Assembly (NCBI GenBank): GCA_002840015.1
Contig: PGZE01000053.1
Span: 1 to 36,675, forward strand
Direction of reading: 5' to 3'
DNA: 36,675 nt
From: Gammaproteobacteria bacterium HGW-Gammaproteobacteria-2
Lineage (GTDB): Bacteria; Pseudomonadota; Gammaproteobacteria; Xanthomonadales; Xanthomonadaceae
Part shown: positions 7,485-16,831 of the stretch, piece after piece
How positions within the stretch are numbered: position 1 is the first letter of the stretch
Layout: each line of letters opens with the position of its first letter
Position numbers and translations under genes: made by a program
Notes under the pieces: model-generated
Told to the model about the DNA's origin: nothing
Database searches by the model: none
Seen by the model: only the letters and a program-made list of their open reading frames with translations

Positions 7485-9725
7485 CTAATGCGCCTGATCC
7501 CAGTTGGCGCCAGTCCCCGTCTCCACCAGCAGTGGCACCTTCAATTCGGCGGCGCCTTGCATGCGTTCATTGACCGCAGGGATCAGGGTATCGACAAAAT
7601 CTTCGTCAACCTCGAATACCAGTTCATCGTGTACCTGCATAATCATGAGCGCGCGCTGGCGATGCGCGGCAAGCCAATCATCGACACTGAGCATGGCGCG
7701 CTTGATGATATCGGCGGCGGTGCCCTGCATCGGCGCGTTGATCGCCGCGCGCTCGGCACCGGCGCGTTGCGCCTGATTGCGCGAATGGATTTCGTTGAGG
7801 TACAAACGGCGACCGAAAACAGTTTCTACATAACCTTGCTCACGCGCCTGCGCCCGTGCCCGATCCATGTACTCACGCACGCCGGGGTAGCGGTTGAAGT
7901 ACAGGGCGATGTAATCCTGCGCCTCGCCGCGCGCGATGCCGAGCTGGCGCGCCAAGCCGAACGCACTCATGCCGTACATCAGGCCGAAGTTGATCGCCTT
8001 GGCGGCGCGGCGCTGATCGCTGCTGACCTGCGCCAGCGGTACGCCGAACACCTCGGCGGCGGTGGCGCGATGCACATCCTGGCCGCTGGCGAACGCGGCC
8101 AGCAGGCCGGCATCGCTGGACAGATGCGCCATGATCCGCAGCTCGATCTGTGAGTAATCGCAGGCCACAATGCGCCGGCCCGGCGGTGCGATGAACGCGG
8201 TACGCACCCGCCGTCCATCTTCGCTACGGATCGGAATATTTTGCAGGTTCGGATCGCTGGAACTGAGCCGTCCGGTCGCGGCCCCGGCCTGGTGATAACT
8301 GGTGTGTACGCGCCCGGTATCGGGGTTGATCATCTCTGGCAGTTTTTCGGTGTAAGTCGAGCGCAACTTGGCCAGACCACGAAAATCCAGTATCAGGCGC
8401 GGCAGGGGATGATCCTCGGCGATCGCCTCCAACGCTTCCTCGTTGGTGCTGGGCTGCCCCTTGGGTGTCTTCACTACCGCGCGCAAGCCCAGCTCATCGA
8501 ACAAAATTGCCTGCAATTGTTTGGGTGATTCCAGATTGAAGCTGCGCCCGGCAATGGCATGAGCCTCGGTTTGCACCTGATGCATGCGCTTGGCCAGATC
8601 GTGGCTTTGCCGATGCAGGTTTTCGGCATCGATACAGACCCCATTGGCCTCGATCCGCGCCAGTACCGGCACCAGCGGCATCTCGATGTCGCGATAGACG
8701 CTGTGCAACGACGGTTCGGCGGCGAGGCACGGTGCCAACACCCGATGCAGGCGCAGGGTGATGTCGGCATCCTCGGCCGCATAATCGGTGGCAGTGTCGA
8801 TATCCACCTGCGCAAACGAAAGCTGCTTGTTGCCCTTGCCTGCCACCTGTTCAAAGGTGGTGGTGGTGTAGCCCAGATAATTGCGCGCCAGCGAATCCAT
8901 ATCGTGGCGGCTGGCGGTGGCGTTGAGCACAAAACTTTCGAGCAGGGTATCGTCGTGATAACCGGCCAACACGATGCCATGCCGGCGCAGGATATGCATG
9001 TCGTATTTGCCGTGCTGGCCGAGCTTGGCGATCGCAGTGTCCTCAAAAATCGGCCGCAGACGATCGAGCACCTCACGCATCGGCAGTTGCTCCGGCGCGC
9101 CCGGATAATTGTGCGCCAGCGGGATGTAGGCGGCCTTGCCGGTTTCGACAGCCAGGCTGATGCCAACCAGACCGGCGCGCATCGGGTCCAGCGCATCGGT
9201 TTCGGTATCGACGCAGATCAGTTCGGCGCTGCGCAGGCGCTTGATCCAGGCATCCAGTTGCGCCAGTGTCAGTATTTTTTCGTACTCGCCTTTCGCCGCC
9301 AGTTCCGGCGCCGGCGTGGGCAGGCGTGCCGGACTGGCCGATACGCCGGTAGCGGTCGGCTTGCCCGCCGCTGCCGCGTTGCCATCCAGATCACGCAGCG
9401 CGGCATTGAAGCCAAAGCGTGTGTACAACGCGCGCAGTTGCTCATTGTGACGCTCGCGCAGATGCAGGTCGGTAGGCGCTTGTGCCAGAGAGACATCGGT
9501 CTTGATGGTAATCAGTTGTCGGTTCAGTGGCAGCCGCGGCAGCGCCTCACGCAAGTTCTCACCGACCTTTCCACCGATGGCATCGGCGTGTTCGATCACC
9601 GCATCCAGGGTGCCGTATTCGCCCAGCCACTTGGCGGCGGTCTTGGGGCCGCATTTATCGACGCCGGGAATGTTATCGACGTTGTCGCCCAACCAGGGTG
9701 ATGCCCGGGCGCACCAGTTGCGCAA
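7485..9725 (-). CDS. polA: DNA polymerase I, C-terminal part (proofreading exonuclease and polymerase), cut off by a frameshift
   Basis: This 746-codon frame carries the end of the 5'-nuclease domain ([18 protein letters not shown]), the 3'-5' exonuclease and the polymerase domain. Proofreading residues are present in CVDTETDAL and [10 protein letters not shown]. Polymerase motifs A ([11 protein letters not shown]), B ([14 protein letters not shown]) and C (MQVHDELVF) are intact, so a Klenow-like product could work. The frame is out of register with the N-terminal part at 9673-10128. In the family about 30 residues lie between ITLV and GDxVDN; here they are missing and the join at about 9694-9700 shifts frame. 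The ORF can only start upstream of GDNVDN by using a TTG at 9725 that encodes non-homologous residues. It is either a true split or an assembly error. The gene ends against the heptamer array. Confidence 0.9.
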   Translation of the reverse strand: MRNWCARASPWLGDNVDNIPGVDKCGPKTAAKWLGEYGTLDAVIEHADAIGGKVGENLREALPRLPLNRQLITIKTDVSLAQAPTDLHLRERHNEQLRALYTRFGFNAALRDLDGNAAAAGKPTATGVSASPARLPTPAPELAAKGEYEKILTLAQLDAWIKRLRSAELICVDTETDALDPMRAGLVGISLAVETGKAAYIPLAHNYPGAPEQLPMREVLDRLRPIFEDTAIAKLGQHGKYDMHILRRHGIVLAGYHDDTLLESFVLNATASRHDMDSLARNYLGYTTTTFEQVAGKGNKQLSFAQVDIDTATDYAAEDADITLRLHRVLAPCLAAEPSLHSVYRDIEMPLVPVLARIEANGVCIDAENLHRQSHDLAKRMHQVQTEAHAIAGRSFNLESPKQLQAILFDELGLRAVVKTPKGQPSTNEEALEAIAEDHPLPRLILDFRGLAKLRSTYTEKLPEMINPDTGRVHTSYHQAGAATGRLSSSDPNLQNIPIRSEDGRRVRTAFIAPPGRRIVACDYSQIELRIMAHLSSDAGLLAAFASGQDVHRATAAEVFGVPLAQVSSDQRRAAKAINFGLMYGMSAFGLARQLGIARGEAQDYIALYFNRYPGVREYMDRARAQAREQGYVETVFGRRLYLNEIHSRNQAQRAGAERAAINAPMQGTAADIIKRAMLSVDDWLAAHRQRALMIMQVHDELVFEVDEDFVDTLIPAVNERMQGAAELKVPLLVETGTGANWDQAH

Positions 9726-10128
9726 AATCCTTGTCGCCGGTGGAAATGACGACGTCGATCCCGGCTTCGGCGGCTTGCAACGCCAGTGTGCCGATCACAT
9801 CGTCCGCCTCCACGCCGGACTCACGCAGGATCGGAAAACCCAGCGCCTCGACGATCTGCATCATCGGCTCGATCTGCGCACGCAACTCATCGGGCATCGG
9901 TGGGCGCTGCGCCTTGTATGCTGGAAACATCGCGTCGCGGAAGGTTGGCCCCGGCGCATCGACCACGAACGCCGCGTAATCGGGCTTTTCACGCAATGTC
10001 GTGCGCAGCATGTTCAGCACCCCTAGCAAGGCCCCGGTCGGGGCTCCGTCGGGCGCAGTCAGCGGTGGCAGGGCGTGAAAAGCCCGGTATAAATAGCTGG
10101 AACCATCGATCAGGACAAGGCGGGGCAT
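9673..10128 (-). CDS. polA: DNA polymerase I, N-terminal 5'-nuclease part, truncated by a frameshift
   Basis: This part starts with the family-typical [20 protein letters not shown] and continues through [37 protein letters not shown] and [11 protein letters not shown], which hold the metal-binding acidic residues of the flap/5'-3' exonuclease. After RPGITLV the frame reads GRQRR and stops at 9673. The homologous continuation, GDNVDN, is found in another frame. The truncated product lacks the helix-hairpin-helix DNA-binding part and some acidic ligands, so it should not be an active nuclease on its own. ATG 10128 fits the family start; ATG 10143 has a better-placed GGAG and is the alternative. 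It diverges from the DUF2782 gene. Confidence 0.88.
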   Translation of the reverse strand: MPRLVLIDGSSYLYRAFHALPPLTAPDGAPTGALLGVLNMLRTTLREKPDYAAFVVDAPGPTFRDAMFPAYKAQRPPMPDELRAQIEPMMQIVEALGFPILRESGVEADDVIGTLALQAAEAGIDVVISTGDKDFAQLVRPGITLVGRQRR

Positions 10129-10267
10129 GGCTTGACTACACATCTGCCGGCACTCCGGCGTAGTCTATGATGGTACCGCGCATCCGCACCGTCGCTCAGT
10201 AATCGGCGTTGATGCGCAATGCGGCCAACACCGCAGGCAACCTGCCCCCACGTTCAAGGAGTCCGCC

Positions 10268-10654
10268 ATGCGCATCGCGCTTTTGCTTCTCGCCCTGAGC
10301 CCGCTTGCTCTTGCCCAAACCCCGATGCCGAAATCCGACCCGGCCCTGCCGCCACCGGACATCAGCGATGCGGGTGTCGGTGCTGCCGTTCCGGAAACAG
10401 CTTCACAATATGAGCAAAGTGCGCTGCCGCCAGGCCAGTACGATATCGACCCCAACCTCACCCTGCGCACTGGCCCGAATGGCGACAAGATCGAGGAGTA
10501 CCGCCAGGATGGCCGCATCGTCATGGTCAAGGTCACCCCCAAGCGCGGCCCCACCTACTATCTGCGCGATACCGACAACGACGGCAAAATCGATTTCTCC
10601 GACTCCAACAGCAACGTGGCGCCGGTGTATTTCAAGATTTATGAATGGGAATAA
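10268..10654 (+). CDS. DUF2782 secreted protein
   Basis: A 128-residue protein with a clear signal peptide (MRIALLLLALSPLALA, cleaved before QTPMPK). The low-complexity proline-rich stretch to about residue 55 is followed by the DUF2782-type core: IEEYRQDGRIVMVKVTPKRG, TYYLRDTDNDGKIDFSD and a terminal PVYFKIYEWE. The DTDNDGKIDF segment looks like a D-x-D-x-D-G calcium loop. AGGAG lies 6 nt upstream of ATG 10268. In Xanthomonadales this family is typically encoded divergently from polA, as here. Its function is not established. The next gene starts 28 nt downstream and is likely in the same transcript. Confidence 0.85.
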   Translation: MRIALLLLALSPLALAQTPMPKSDPALPPPDISDAGVGAAVPETASQYEQSALPPGQYDIDPNLTLRTGPNGDKIEEYRQDGRIVMVKVTPKRGPTYYLRDTDNDGKIDFSDSNSNVAPVYFKIYEWE

Positions 10655-10682
10655 GCACGCACCAGACTGGCGTGCAGCAAGC

Positions 10683-11228
10683 ATGACGCTACGGCCCTAT
10701 CTCGACCATCTGCCGCAGTTGGGTGCGCGTGTCTATGTCGATCCCGCCGCCACGCTCATCGGCGACGTGGTACTCGGCGATGACAGCTCGTTGTGGCCGG
10801 GCACCGTGGTGCGCGGCGATGTCAACTTCATCCGCATCGGCGCGCGTTGCAATGTGCAGGATGGTGCCATCGTGCATGTCAGCCACGACGGCCCGCATGC
10901 CAAGCTCGGCGGTTTTGCCACCCATATCGGCGACGATGTCACCATCGGCCACGGCGCCATCATCCATGCCTGCACGATTGAGGACGCCTGTTTGATCGGC
11001 ATGGGCGCAATCGTGCTTGATGGCGCGGTGGTACACAAACACGGCTTCGTCGGCGCCGGCGCGATGATTGCGCCGGGCAAAGTGGTGGGCAGTGGCGAGC
11101 TATGGCTCGGCAACCCGGCGCGCTGCGTACGCCGGCTATCGGATGCGGAGATCGAAGCGCTGTATTACTCGGCGCAGCATTACCTGCGGCTCAAGGATCG
11201 CTACCTGGCACAGGGTCTGCATAGTTAG
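10683..11228 (+). CDS. Gamma-carbonic anhydrase family protein (YrdA-like)
   Basis: A 181-residue left-handed beta-helix (hexapeptide repeat) protein of the gamma-carbonic anhydrase/YrdA family, expected to form trimers with zinc at subunit interfaces. Hexapeptide turns run from about residue 15 to 150 (ATLIGDVVLGDDSSLWPG, VVRGDVNFIRIG, HIGDDVTIGHGAIIHACTI, LIGMGAIVLDGA). Histidines in IVHVSHDG and in GHGAIIHACTI fit the three metal ligands. The C-terminus is helical (EIEALYYSAQHYLRLKDRY). YrdA-type members often show little anhydrase activity, so the physiological substrate is uncertain. I chose ATG 10683 because homology begins at MTLRPYLDHLPQLG; a longer frame upstream only overlaps the DUF2782 gene. 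A strong hairpin follows the stop codon. Confidence 0.9.
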   Translation: MTLRPYLDHLPQLGARVYVDPAATLIGDVVLGDDSSLWPGTVVRGDVNFIRIGARCNVQDGAIVHVSHDGPHAKLGGFATHIGDDVTIGHGAIIHACTIEDACLIGMGAIVLDGAVVHKHGFVGAGAMIAPGKVVGSGELWLGNPARCVRRLSDAEIEALYYSAQHYLRLKDRYLAQGLHS

Positions 11229-11249
11229 CGCGGGGCCGAAGCCCCGCGC
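11228..11249. terminator. GC-rich hairpin between convergent genes
   Basis: A perfect 9-bp stem GCGCGGGGC/GCCCCGCGC with a CGAA tetraloop starts at the last base of the carbonic anhydrase stop codon and faces the end of the convergent M28 peptidase gene (11266). There is no strong U-tract, so it may act as a terminator in both directions or only stabilise RNA ends. Confidence 0.65.
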
Positions 11250-11265
11250 TGGTATCGATATTTCC

Positions 11266-13008
11266 TCAGGGCGTTGCGCGTTCAGCCGCACTTTGCTCGC
11301 GCGCGGCGCGGAAGGCGTTGCCGTCATACCAACTCGGCCATTGCCCGGAACCGGCGATCACGCTGCCAACTGCGTACAGGGCGTTGATATCCTGCACCAC
11401 GCCGCGCAGATCCCATGCCGGATCAAACTCGTCAAACGGCTTGTGGTAACGGTTGAGCAGGTAATCCTGGGTTGCCTTGGCCACGTATTCCTTGCCGTGC
11501 TCGGTGCTGTCGGTGCCGCCCTTGGCATACAGCGCCGGCACCCCCGCTTTGGCAAAGTTGAAGTGATCGGAGCGGAAGTAATAGCCCTTTTCCGGCGCGT
11601 CCTCTTCCACCAGCGTACGACCTTGCTTGCCGGCGATCTCGGCGAGGATATCTTCCAGCTCCGAATTGCCCTTGCCGATCACCACCATGTCGCGGGTCGG
11701 CCCAAGCACCGGCATCGCATCGAGGTTGATGACGGCAGCGGTTTTGGCCAGCGGCAACACCGGCTCGGCGGTGTAGTAGCGCGAACCAAGCAGGCCGGAC
11801 TCTTCCAGGGTCACCGCCAGAAACAGCACCGAGCGCTCCGGCGCCGGATTCTGGGTCACGAAGGCTTCGGCGATTTCAAGAATGCCGGCAACACCACTGG
11901 CGTTATCCACGGCACCGTTGTAGATGTTGTCGCCAGCCTCGCCCTCATGCGTGCCGAGGTGATCCCAGTGCGCCATGTAGACCACCGACTCATCCGGCCG
12001 GGTGCTGCCGGGCAACAAGCCGAGCACGTTATGCGATTGGGTCTGCTTGAGCCGGGTATCGAGCGCGGTGGTCACGCTGGCGTCGAGTGGCACTGGCTTG
12101 AAGCCGCGCTGATTGGCCGCGCTGCGCAGCGCATTCAAATCCAGCCCGGCCGCAGTAAACAGGCGCTTGGCGGCATCGCCGGTGAGCCAGCCCTGCGCCG
12201 GCAGACGCGGCTCGGTATCCACCGTGCGCGGCAGATCGAACTGCGGGCCCGACCAACTGTTCTGCACCACGCCCCAGCCATAGCCGGCACCGGCATCGTC
12301 GTGAATGATCAGCGCCGCGCTGGCGCCCTGTCGCGCGGCTTCTTCAAACTTGTAGGTCCAGCGCCCGTAGTAGGTCATGCGCTTGCCGTCGAACAGGGTT
12401 TCATCACCAGCATGAAAACCCGGATCGTTGACCAACATGACCACGGTCTTGCCCTTCACGTCGAGGCCGGCGTAATCGTTCCAGCCCTGCTCCGGTGCGT
12501 TGACACCATAGCCAACGAATACCAGCGGGCTGTTTTCAATCGCCACCTTGGCCTGCTGGGTAACGGTCACCAGCGCGTTACTCTCGAGCGTCACCAAGGG
12601 CTGGCCGGAACGGCTGCCGATCACCATGTCGGTAGCGAACGCAAAATCCAGCGCCTCGCCTTTCACCTGCACCGCCAGATGCGCGGAGGGATCGACTTCC
12701 GATTCCACCATCGGCACGGTTTGCAGATAACTGTCGCCGTTGCCCGGCTTCAGCCCGAGCCGCTCGAATTGCGCCTGGATGTAATCCACGGTGAGCTGCT
12801 CACCGGCACTGCCCGGCGCGCGGCCGGCAAACTCATCCGAAGCCAGAGTGCGCACGTGGGCACTGAAATCCTCGGCCGAAACCTCCGGGCCAAAACCGTG
12901 GCTGGTGACGGCTTTTGGCGCAGCAGCAGCGCTTGGCTCGGGCGCAGATGGCGCACAGGCCGCCAGCACCAGGCTGGCCGCCAGACAGGGCAACAGATAA
13001 CGATTCAT
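11266..13008 (-). CDS. M28-family metallopeptidase, lipoprotein
   Basis: A 580-residue exported zinc peptidase. The start MNRYLLPCLAASLVLAAC is a lipoprotein signal with a LAAC lipobox, so the mature protein is probably anchored by Cys18; GAGG lies 6 nt before ATG 13008. A protease-associated-type insert spans roughly residues 130-280 (PLVFVGYGV, GKTVVMLVNDPG, GASAALIIHD). The co-catalytic di-zinc site of M28 is recognisable in order: AHWDHLG, NGAVDNASG, TLEESGLLG, INLDAM and FRSDHFNFAKAGVPA. These are the aminopeptidases or carboxypeptidases that take peptides in the periplasm. The gene is convergent with the carbonic anhydrase. The 319 bp upstream are filled with REP-like repeats, so it probably has its own promoter or relies on read-through from the TVNG gene. 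Confidence 0.92.
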   Translation of the reverse strand: MNRYLLPCLAASLVLAACAPSAPEPSAAAAPKAVTSHGFGPEVSAEDFSAHVRTLASDEFAGRAPGSAGEQLTVDYIQAQFERLGLKPGNGDSYLQTVPMVESEVDPSAHLAVQVKGEALDFAFATDMVIGSRSGQPLVTLESNALVTVTQQAKVAIENSPLVFVGYGVNAPEQGWNDYAGLDVKGKTVVMLVNDPGFHAGDETLFDGKRMTYYGRWTYKFEEAARQGASAALIIHDDAGAGYGWGVVQNSWSGPQFDLPRTVDTEPRLPAQGWLTGDAAKRLFTAAGLDLNALRSAANQRGFKPVPLDASVTTALDTRLKQTQSHNVLGLLPGSTRPDESVVYMAHWDHLGTHEGEAGDNIYNGAVDNASGVAGILEIAEAFVTQNPAPERSVLFLAVTLEESGLLGSRYYTAEPVLPLAKTAAVINLDAMPVLGPTRDMVVIGKGNSELEDILAEIAGKQGRTLVEEDAPEKGYYFRSDHFNFAKAGVPALYAKGGTDSTEHGKEYVAKATQDYLLNRYHKPFDEFDPAWDLRGVVQDINALYAVGSVIAGSGQWPSWYDGNAFRAAREQSAAERATP

Positions 13009-13059
13009 GGGCAACCTCAACAGCGACAGAAACCGCGATTGTACGGCCTGTCGCGGTTT

Positions 13060-13284
13060 GTGGGAGCCCACACTGTGGGCGACTTGTTGAAGGGTTGCGG
13101 GTTCCGGTTGACTGCTTCGCAGCATCGACCGCTACGCGGCCTACGCCTTCGCTCGGCCTGCCGGCAGGTCGCCCACGGGCGCTCCTACACGAGCGGCGAC
13201 CTGCTTCTGTGGGAGCGCGCCTTGCACGCGAAGCTTTCGCAAGGTTGTTCGCCGGCAGGCCGGCTCCCACAACAGCACGGATTG
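13060..13284. repeat. Cluster of REP-like palindromic repeats
   Basis: The 13009-13327 gap holds no gene but many short palindromes built on GTGGGAGC/GCTCCCAC. Examples are GCCCACA-C-TGTGGGC at 13066-13080 and CCTGCCGGCAGG near 13157-13170, plus pairs of GTGGGAGCGCG and GCCGGCTCCCAC at 13210-13270. The block 13212-13284 is repeated, inverted and with roughly nine in ten positions matching, at 25485-25556. This is typical of REP/BIME-like elements mobilised by RAYT transposases, none of which is encoded in the window. Confidence 0.85.
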
Positions 13285-13327
13285 AACACAGTTGCTCTAC
13301 AAAAGGCACCAGCCCTAATGGCAGGGA

Positions 13328-13993
13328 TTATTCTTCCGGCGGCTGCTCGCCACTGTATGCCTTGGCCGTGGCGCCGGTGACTTTGCCTACCGTGGCACTG
13401 TCATGCACCCACAGCTCGACCTCCCGCTTGAATACCATCTCGCCCTCAACCTTTGAATGCGTGCCGACTACGACCTTCGGCACCCGTGGTTTGCCGAACG
13501 AAAACAGGCTCCAGCTATGCGATTGATCGATCAAGATGTTGCCGCGCACCAGCGAGCCATTGCCGAGCACGATATCGCCATTGACCGTTTTGATCGCACC
13601 GGCCACCGCATGATCCAGGCGGATCGAGCCGTTGACGGTTTCCAGCGTGCCGCCAACCGCCGCGCCGCTGGCCAGGGTAATACCGCCATTCACGGTTTCC
13701 ACACCACGCGCGATCACCGCGTCCTCACCAATACGAATGCCACCGTTTACCGCTTCCAGGCTACCGACCTGCGCTTTGGCTGCAACCGTGATGCTGCCGT
13801 TGACGGTTTCCGCGCTGTTGGCGTTGACGCCCTCTTCGATCCGGATTGCGCCGTTGACGGTTTCCAGCTTGCCGTAGGTTTCTCCCGCGCTGGCGACGAT
13901 GGCGCCGTTGACCTTGTCGATGTCCTTGCCTTCGGCATGTGCCGAAGCAAGCGTGAACAGTGACAACATGACCATTGCTGCGATACGTGACAT
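13328..13993 (-). CDS. Secreted protein with tandem TVNG repeats, probable beta-solenoid
   Basis: A 221-residue exported protein with a signal peptide (MSRIAAMVMLSLFTLASAHA). From residue 25 to about 160 it consists of seven or so repeats of roughly 20 residues, each containing (E/K)(T/A)VNG(A/S/G/D)I followed by a short polar stretch (for example LETVNGAIRIEEG, AETVNGSITVAA, LEAVNGGIRIGED, IKTVNGDIVLGNG). Such regular Gly/Ile-rich turns suggest a short beta-helix, similar in style to bactofilin-like or DUF4097 adhesin-like proteins; this is inference from periodicity. The C-terminal ~60 residues are non-repetitive. ATG 13993 has GGGGAAAA upstream; the longer frame to 14320 reads through the gpmI start region and is not credible. 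It is divergent from gpmI. Function unknown. Confidence 0.85.
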   Translation of the reverse strand: MSRIAAMVMLSLFTLASAHAEGKDIDKVNGAIVASAGETYGKLETVNGAIRIEEGVNANSAETVNGSITVAAKAQVGSLEAVNGGIRIGEDAVIARGVETVNGGITLASGAAVGGTLETVNGSIRLDHAVAGAIKTVNGDIVLGNGSLVRGNILIDQSHSWSLFSFGKPRVPKVVVGTHSKVEGEMVFKREVELWVHDSATVGKVTGATAKAYSGEQPPEE

Positions 13994-14096
13994 GACTTTT
14001 CCCCGAGGTTGAGTATGCGCATTGGCGCGGCATTGCCACCGCCACGCCAGTGCATGAGTACAATCACCCATCGCCACCTGAAACGCCTGTGCCGAA

Positions 14097-15641
14097 ATGC
14101 CTAGCTCAACCCAGCAACGCCCGAAACCCGTCCTTCTGCTTATCCTCGATGGCTGGGGCCATCGCGAAGAAACTGCCGACAATGCCATCGCCCTGGCCAA
14201 GGCGCCCAACTGGCAGCGCTTGCTGGCGCAGTGCCCGCACACCCTGATCCATACCGAAGGCCGCTTCGTCGGCCTGCCCGATGGCCAGATGGGCAATTCC
14301 GAAGTCGGGCACATGAACATCGGCGCCGGCCGGGTGGTGTATCAGGACCTCACCCGCATCGATGCCGCAATCGAGGACGGCAGTTTCTATGCCAATCCCG
14401 AGCTGCGTGGCGCCTGTGGCGATGTCAATGCCAGCGGCGGCACCCTGCATGTATTCGGCCTGCTCTCGCCTGGCGGCGTACACAGCCACGAACTGCATAT
14501 CTTTGCCTTGCTCGAACTGGCCCGCCGCGAGGGTGTCAAGCGGGTCGCCGTCCATGCGTTTCTTGATGGCCGCGACACCCCGCCGCGTTCGGCCGGGCCG
14601 AGCATCGAGCGTTTGAACGCAGCCTGCACCGAAGCCGGCAATGCGCGTATCGCCAGTATCAGCGGCCGTTATTACGCAATGGATCGCGACCAACGCTGGG
14701 AGCGCATTGCGCTGGCCTGGAGCGCCATCGTTGACGCCAACGCCGAAAGCAACGCGAAAAGCGCCAGCGCGGCCTTGAGCGCGGCCTATGCCGCCGGCGA
14801 AAACGACGAGTTCATCAAACCCACAGTGATCGCCAATGGCGCGCCGATCAACGATGGCGATGCCGTGGTGTTCATGAACTTCCGCGCCGATCGCGCACGC
14901 CAACTCACGGCTGCTTTTGTCACGCCCGGCTTCGAGGGATTTGTGCGCGCGCGGGTGCCGGCGCTGGGCCGCTTCGTCTGCCTCAGCGAATACGATGCAC
15001 GGCTGCCGGCTGCGGTCGCGTTCGCCCCGGAAAACCTCGACAACACCCTGGGCGATGTGATCGCACACGCCGGCTTGAAGCAGCTGCGTATCGCCGAAAC
15101 CGAAAAGTACGCGCACGTCACCTTCTTTCTGTCGGGCGGCCGTGAAGCCGCGCTGGCGGGCGAGGATCGGGTGATGATTCCCAGCCCCAAGGTCGCCACC
15201 TACGACCTGCAGCCGGAAATGAATTGCCCCGAACTGACCGCCAAACTGACCGAAGACATCCGTGCCCGGCGCCACGACCTGATCGTGTGCAACATCGCCA
15301 ACCCCGACATGGTCGGCCACAGCGGCATCCTGGAAGCGGCGATCCGTGCGGTGGAAGCGGTGGATGTGGCATTGGGCGAGATTCGCGCCGCCATCGAAGT
15401 CGTCGGCGGCGAAATGCTGGTCACCGCCGATCACGGCAATCTGGAAATGATGCGCGACCCGGAAACGGGTGAGCCACACACCGCGCACACGGTCGGGCCA
15501 GTGCCACTGGTCTATGTTGGCCGCGCGGCACGTCTGCGCAGTGGTGGCGCTCTGCGCGATCTGGCACCCACGGTGTTGCGGTTGATGGGTCTGCCGCAAC
15601 CGGCCGAAATGACCGGCCAACCGCTGCTTGAGTTGATCTAA
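14097..15641 (+). CDS. gpmI: 2,3-bisphosphoglycerate-independent phosphoglycerate mutase
   Basis: This enzyme interconverts 3- and 2-phosphoglycerate in glycolysis and gluconeogenesis, using two manganese ions and a phosphoserine intermediate. The 514-residue length is normal for the family. The visible active-site blocks are LLLILDGWG (Asp18), MGNSEVGHMNIGAGR (Ser68 as nucleophile), FLDGRDTPPRS, FMNFRADRARQ, CNIANPDMVGHSG and VTADHGNLE. ATG 14097 is the only sensible start, with homology starting within 10 residues. It is the first gene of a gpmI-envC-ctpA cluster: the envC GTG follows its TAA without any spacer. A 536-codon open frame on the opposite strand is an artefact of GC-rich codon use. 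Confidence 0.96.
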   Translation: MPSSTQQRPKPVLLLILDGWGHREETADNAIALAKAPNWQRLLAQCPHTLIHTEGRFVGLPDGQMGNSEVGHMNIGAGRVVYQDLTRIDAAIEDGSFYANPELRGACGDVNASGGTLHVFGLLSPGGVHSHELHIFALLELARREGVKRVAVHAFLDGRDTPPRSAGPSIERLNAACTEAGNARIASISGRYYAMDRDQRWERIALAWSAIVDANAESNAKSASAALSAAYAAGENDEFIKPTVIANGAPINDGDAVVFMNFRADRARQLTAAFVTPGFEGFVRARVPALGRFVCLSEYDARLPAAVAFAPENLDNTLGDVIAHAGLKQLRIAETEKYAHVTFFLSGGREAALAGEDRVMIPSPKVATYDLQPEMNCPELTAKLTEDIRARRHDLIVCNIANPDMVGHSGILEAAIRAVEAVDVALGEIRAAIEVVGGEMLVTADHGNLEMMRDPETGEPHTAHTVGPVPLVYVGRAARLRSGGALRDLAPTVLRLMGLPQPAEMTGQPLLELI

Positions 15642-16802
15642 GTGTGGCGTGTACTGGCACTTTTGATTCTGCTTGCATTTACTGCGAGCGCATCCGCGCA
15701 GTCGACTGAAGCCCAACGGAAAAAGCAGGAAGCAGAAGCCGCGCAGCGGCTCGATCGGCTACGCAGCCAGATCCGCACCCTGAGCGCAGAGCGGCGCGCA
15801 CTGGACAATGAACGCGGCAGCATGGTTGCAGCACTGCGCGCAGCGGATGACGAAGTCGCCGCGCTGAACCGTGCGCTGCGCAAATCCGAAGCGGCATTGG
15901 CCACCCAGGAAAGCGAACTGGCGCGGCTGGAAACACAACGCGCCGCGCTGAACCAATCACTTGGCGTGCAGCGCAGCGCGTTGTCGGCACTGCTGCGTTC
16001 GAGCTATGCGCTGGGCCGGCACCAGCAACTCAAGCTGCTGCTGGCGCAGGATCATGTCGCCGATTTGTCGCGGGTGTTGGCCTATCATCGTTACGTGCAG
16101 GTCGACCGGCTCGACCGCATCCACGGCCTGATTAGCGAGTTGGACGCACTGCGTGAACTTGGCCGGCGTGTGGACGCCACCCGCGATCTGCTCAATGCCA
16201 CCCGGCTGGATCAACAGCGGCAACTGGCACAGTTGGAAACGCAGCGCGAACAGCGACGCACGCTGGTTGCCGGCCTCGACCGCCGATACCGCGATACCAG
16301 CGACACCATCCAGAAACTGGGCAGCGACGAAAAAGCGATGCTGGCACTGCTGGCGCGCCTGCGCGATGTGCTCGCCGACGTACCACGGCAACTCGACGAT
16401 GCCAAACCGCTAAGCAGCCGCCGTGGCAACCTGTCGTGGCCATTGAGTGGCACCCTGCTGAGCGGTTTTGGCGGCCGCCTGCCCGATGGCCGCACCGGCA
16501 GCGGCTGGCTGATCGCTGGCACGGCGGGCGCCGATGTGCGCGCCATCGCCCACGGCCGGGTCGCGTTTGCCGACTGGATGAGCGGTTACGGCCTGATCCT
16601 GATCATCGACCACGGCGATGGCTGGATGAGCCTGTACGCCAACAACGATGCCTTGCTCAAAGACGGCGGTGACTGGGTGCGCGCCGGCGACCCGATCGCC
16701 ACCGTCGGCAGTTCCGGCGGCCAGGGCCGGCCGGCGCTGTATTTCGAATTGCGCAGCAACGGCAAACCGGTGGATCCGCGCAGCTGGCTGCGCCGCCGCT
16801 GA
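15642..16802 (+). CDS. envC: EnvC-like murein hydrolase activator (degenerate M23/LytM domain)
   Basis: A 386-residue periplasmic protein that, in the EnvC family, is recruited to the divisome and switches on N-acetylmuramoyl-L-alanine amidases. A signal peptide (LLILLAFTASASAQ) is followed by a long coiled coil (~20-250) rich in R/L/E/Q heptads. The C-terminal LytM-like domain follows (~265-386: IDHGDGWMSLYANN, VGSSGGQGRPALYFELR). The zinc ligands of true M23 peptidases are replaced: the HxGxD site reads AGTAGAD, and the HxH site reads LYFELR. It is therefore expected to activate amidases, not cut peptidoglycan. GTG 15642 directly abuts the gpmI stop, so translation is probably coupled. A 210-bp inverted-repeat element separates it from ctpA. 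Confidence 0.9.
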   Translation: MWRVLALLILLAFTASASAQSTEAQRKKQEAEAAQRLDRLRSQIRTLSAERRALDNERGSMVAALRAADDEVAALNRALRKSEAALATQESELARLETQRAALNQSLGVQRSALSALLRSSYALGRHQQLKLLLAQDHVADLSRVLAYHRYVQVDRLDRIHGLISELDALRELGRRVDATRDLLNATRLDQQRQLAQLETQREQRRTLVAGLDRRYRDTSDTIQKLGSDEKAMLALLARLRDVLADVPRQLDDAKPLSSRRGNLSWPLSGTLLSGFGGRLPDGRTGSGWLIAGTAGADVRAIAHGRVAFADWMSGYGLILIIDHGDGWMSLYANNDALLKDGGDWVRAGDPIATVGSSGGQGRPALYFELRSNGKPVDPRSWLRRR

Positions 16803-16831
16803 TACGCATTTGGCTGTACGTAGAGCATTGG

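Noticed and set aside
8559-9701. A 380-codon plus-strand frame over polA
   Set aside because: It is antisense to conserved polymerase and exonuclease motifs.
7485-10128. Programmed frameshifting as an explanation for split polA
   Set aside because: There is no slippery heptamer at the join, and about 30 conserved residues are missing, which recoding cannot explain.
11068-13380. A 770-codon plus-strand frame over the M28 peptidase
   Set aside because: It is antisense to a clear lipoprotein peptidase and runs through REP-like repeats.
14033-14064. TTGCCA and TACAAT upstream of gpmI as a promoter
   Set aside because: The spacing is 20 nt, too long for a standard sigma-70 promoter; only the -10 looks good.
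14106-15716. A 536-codon open frame antisense to gpmI
   Set aside because: Same reason: gpmI is certain, and the antisense product has no motifs.
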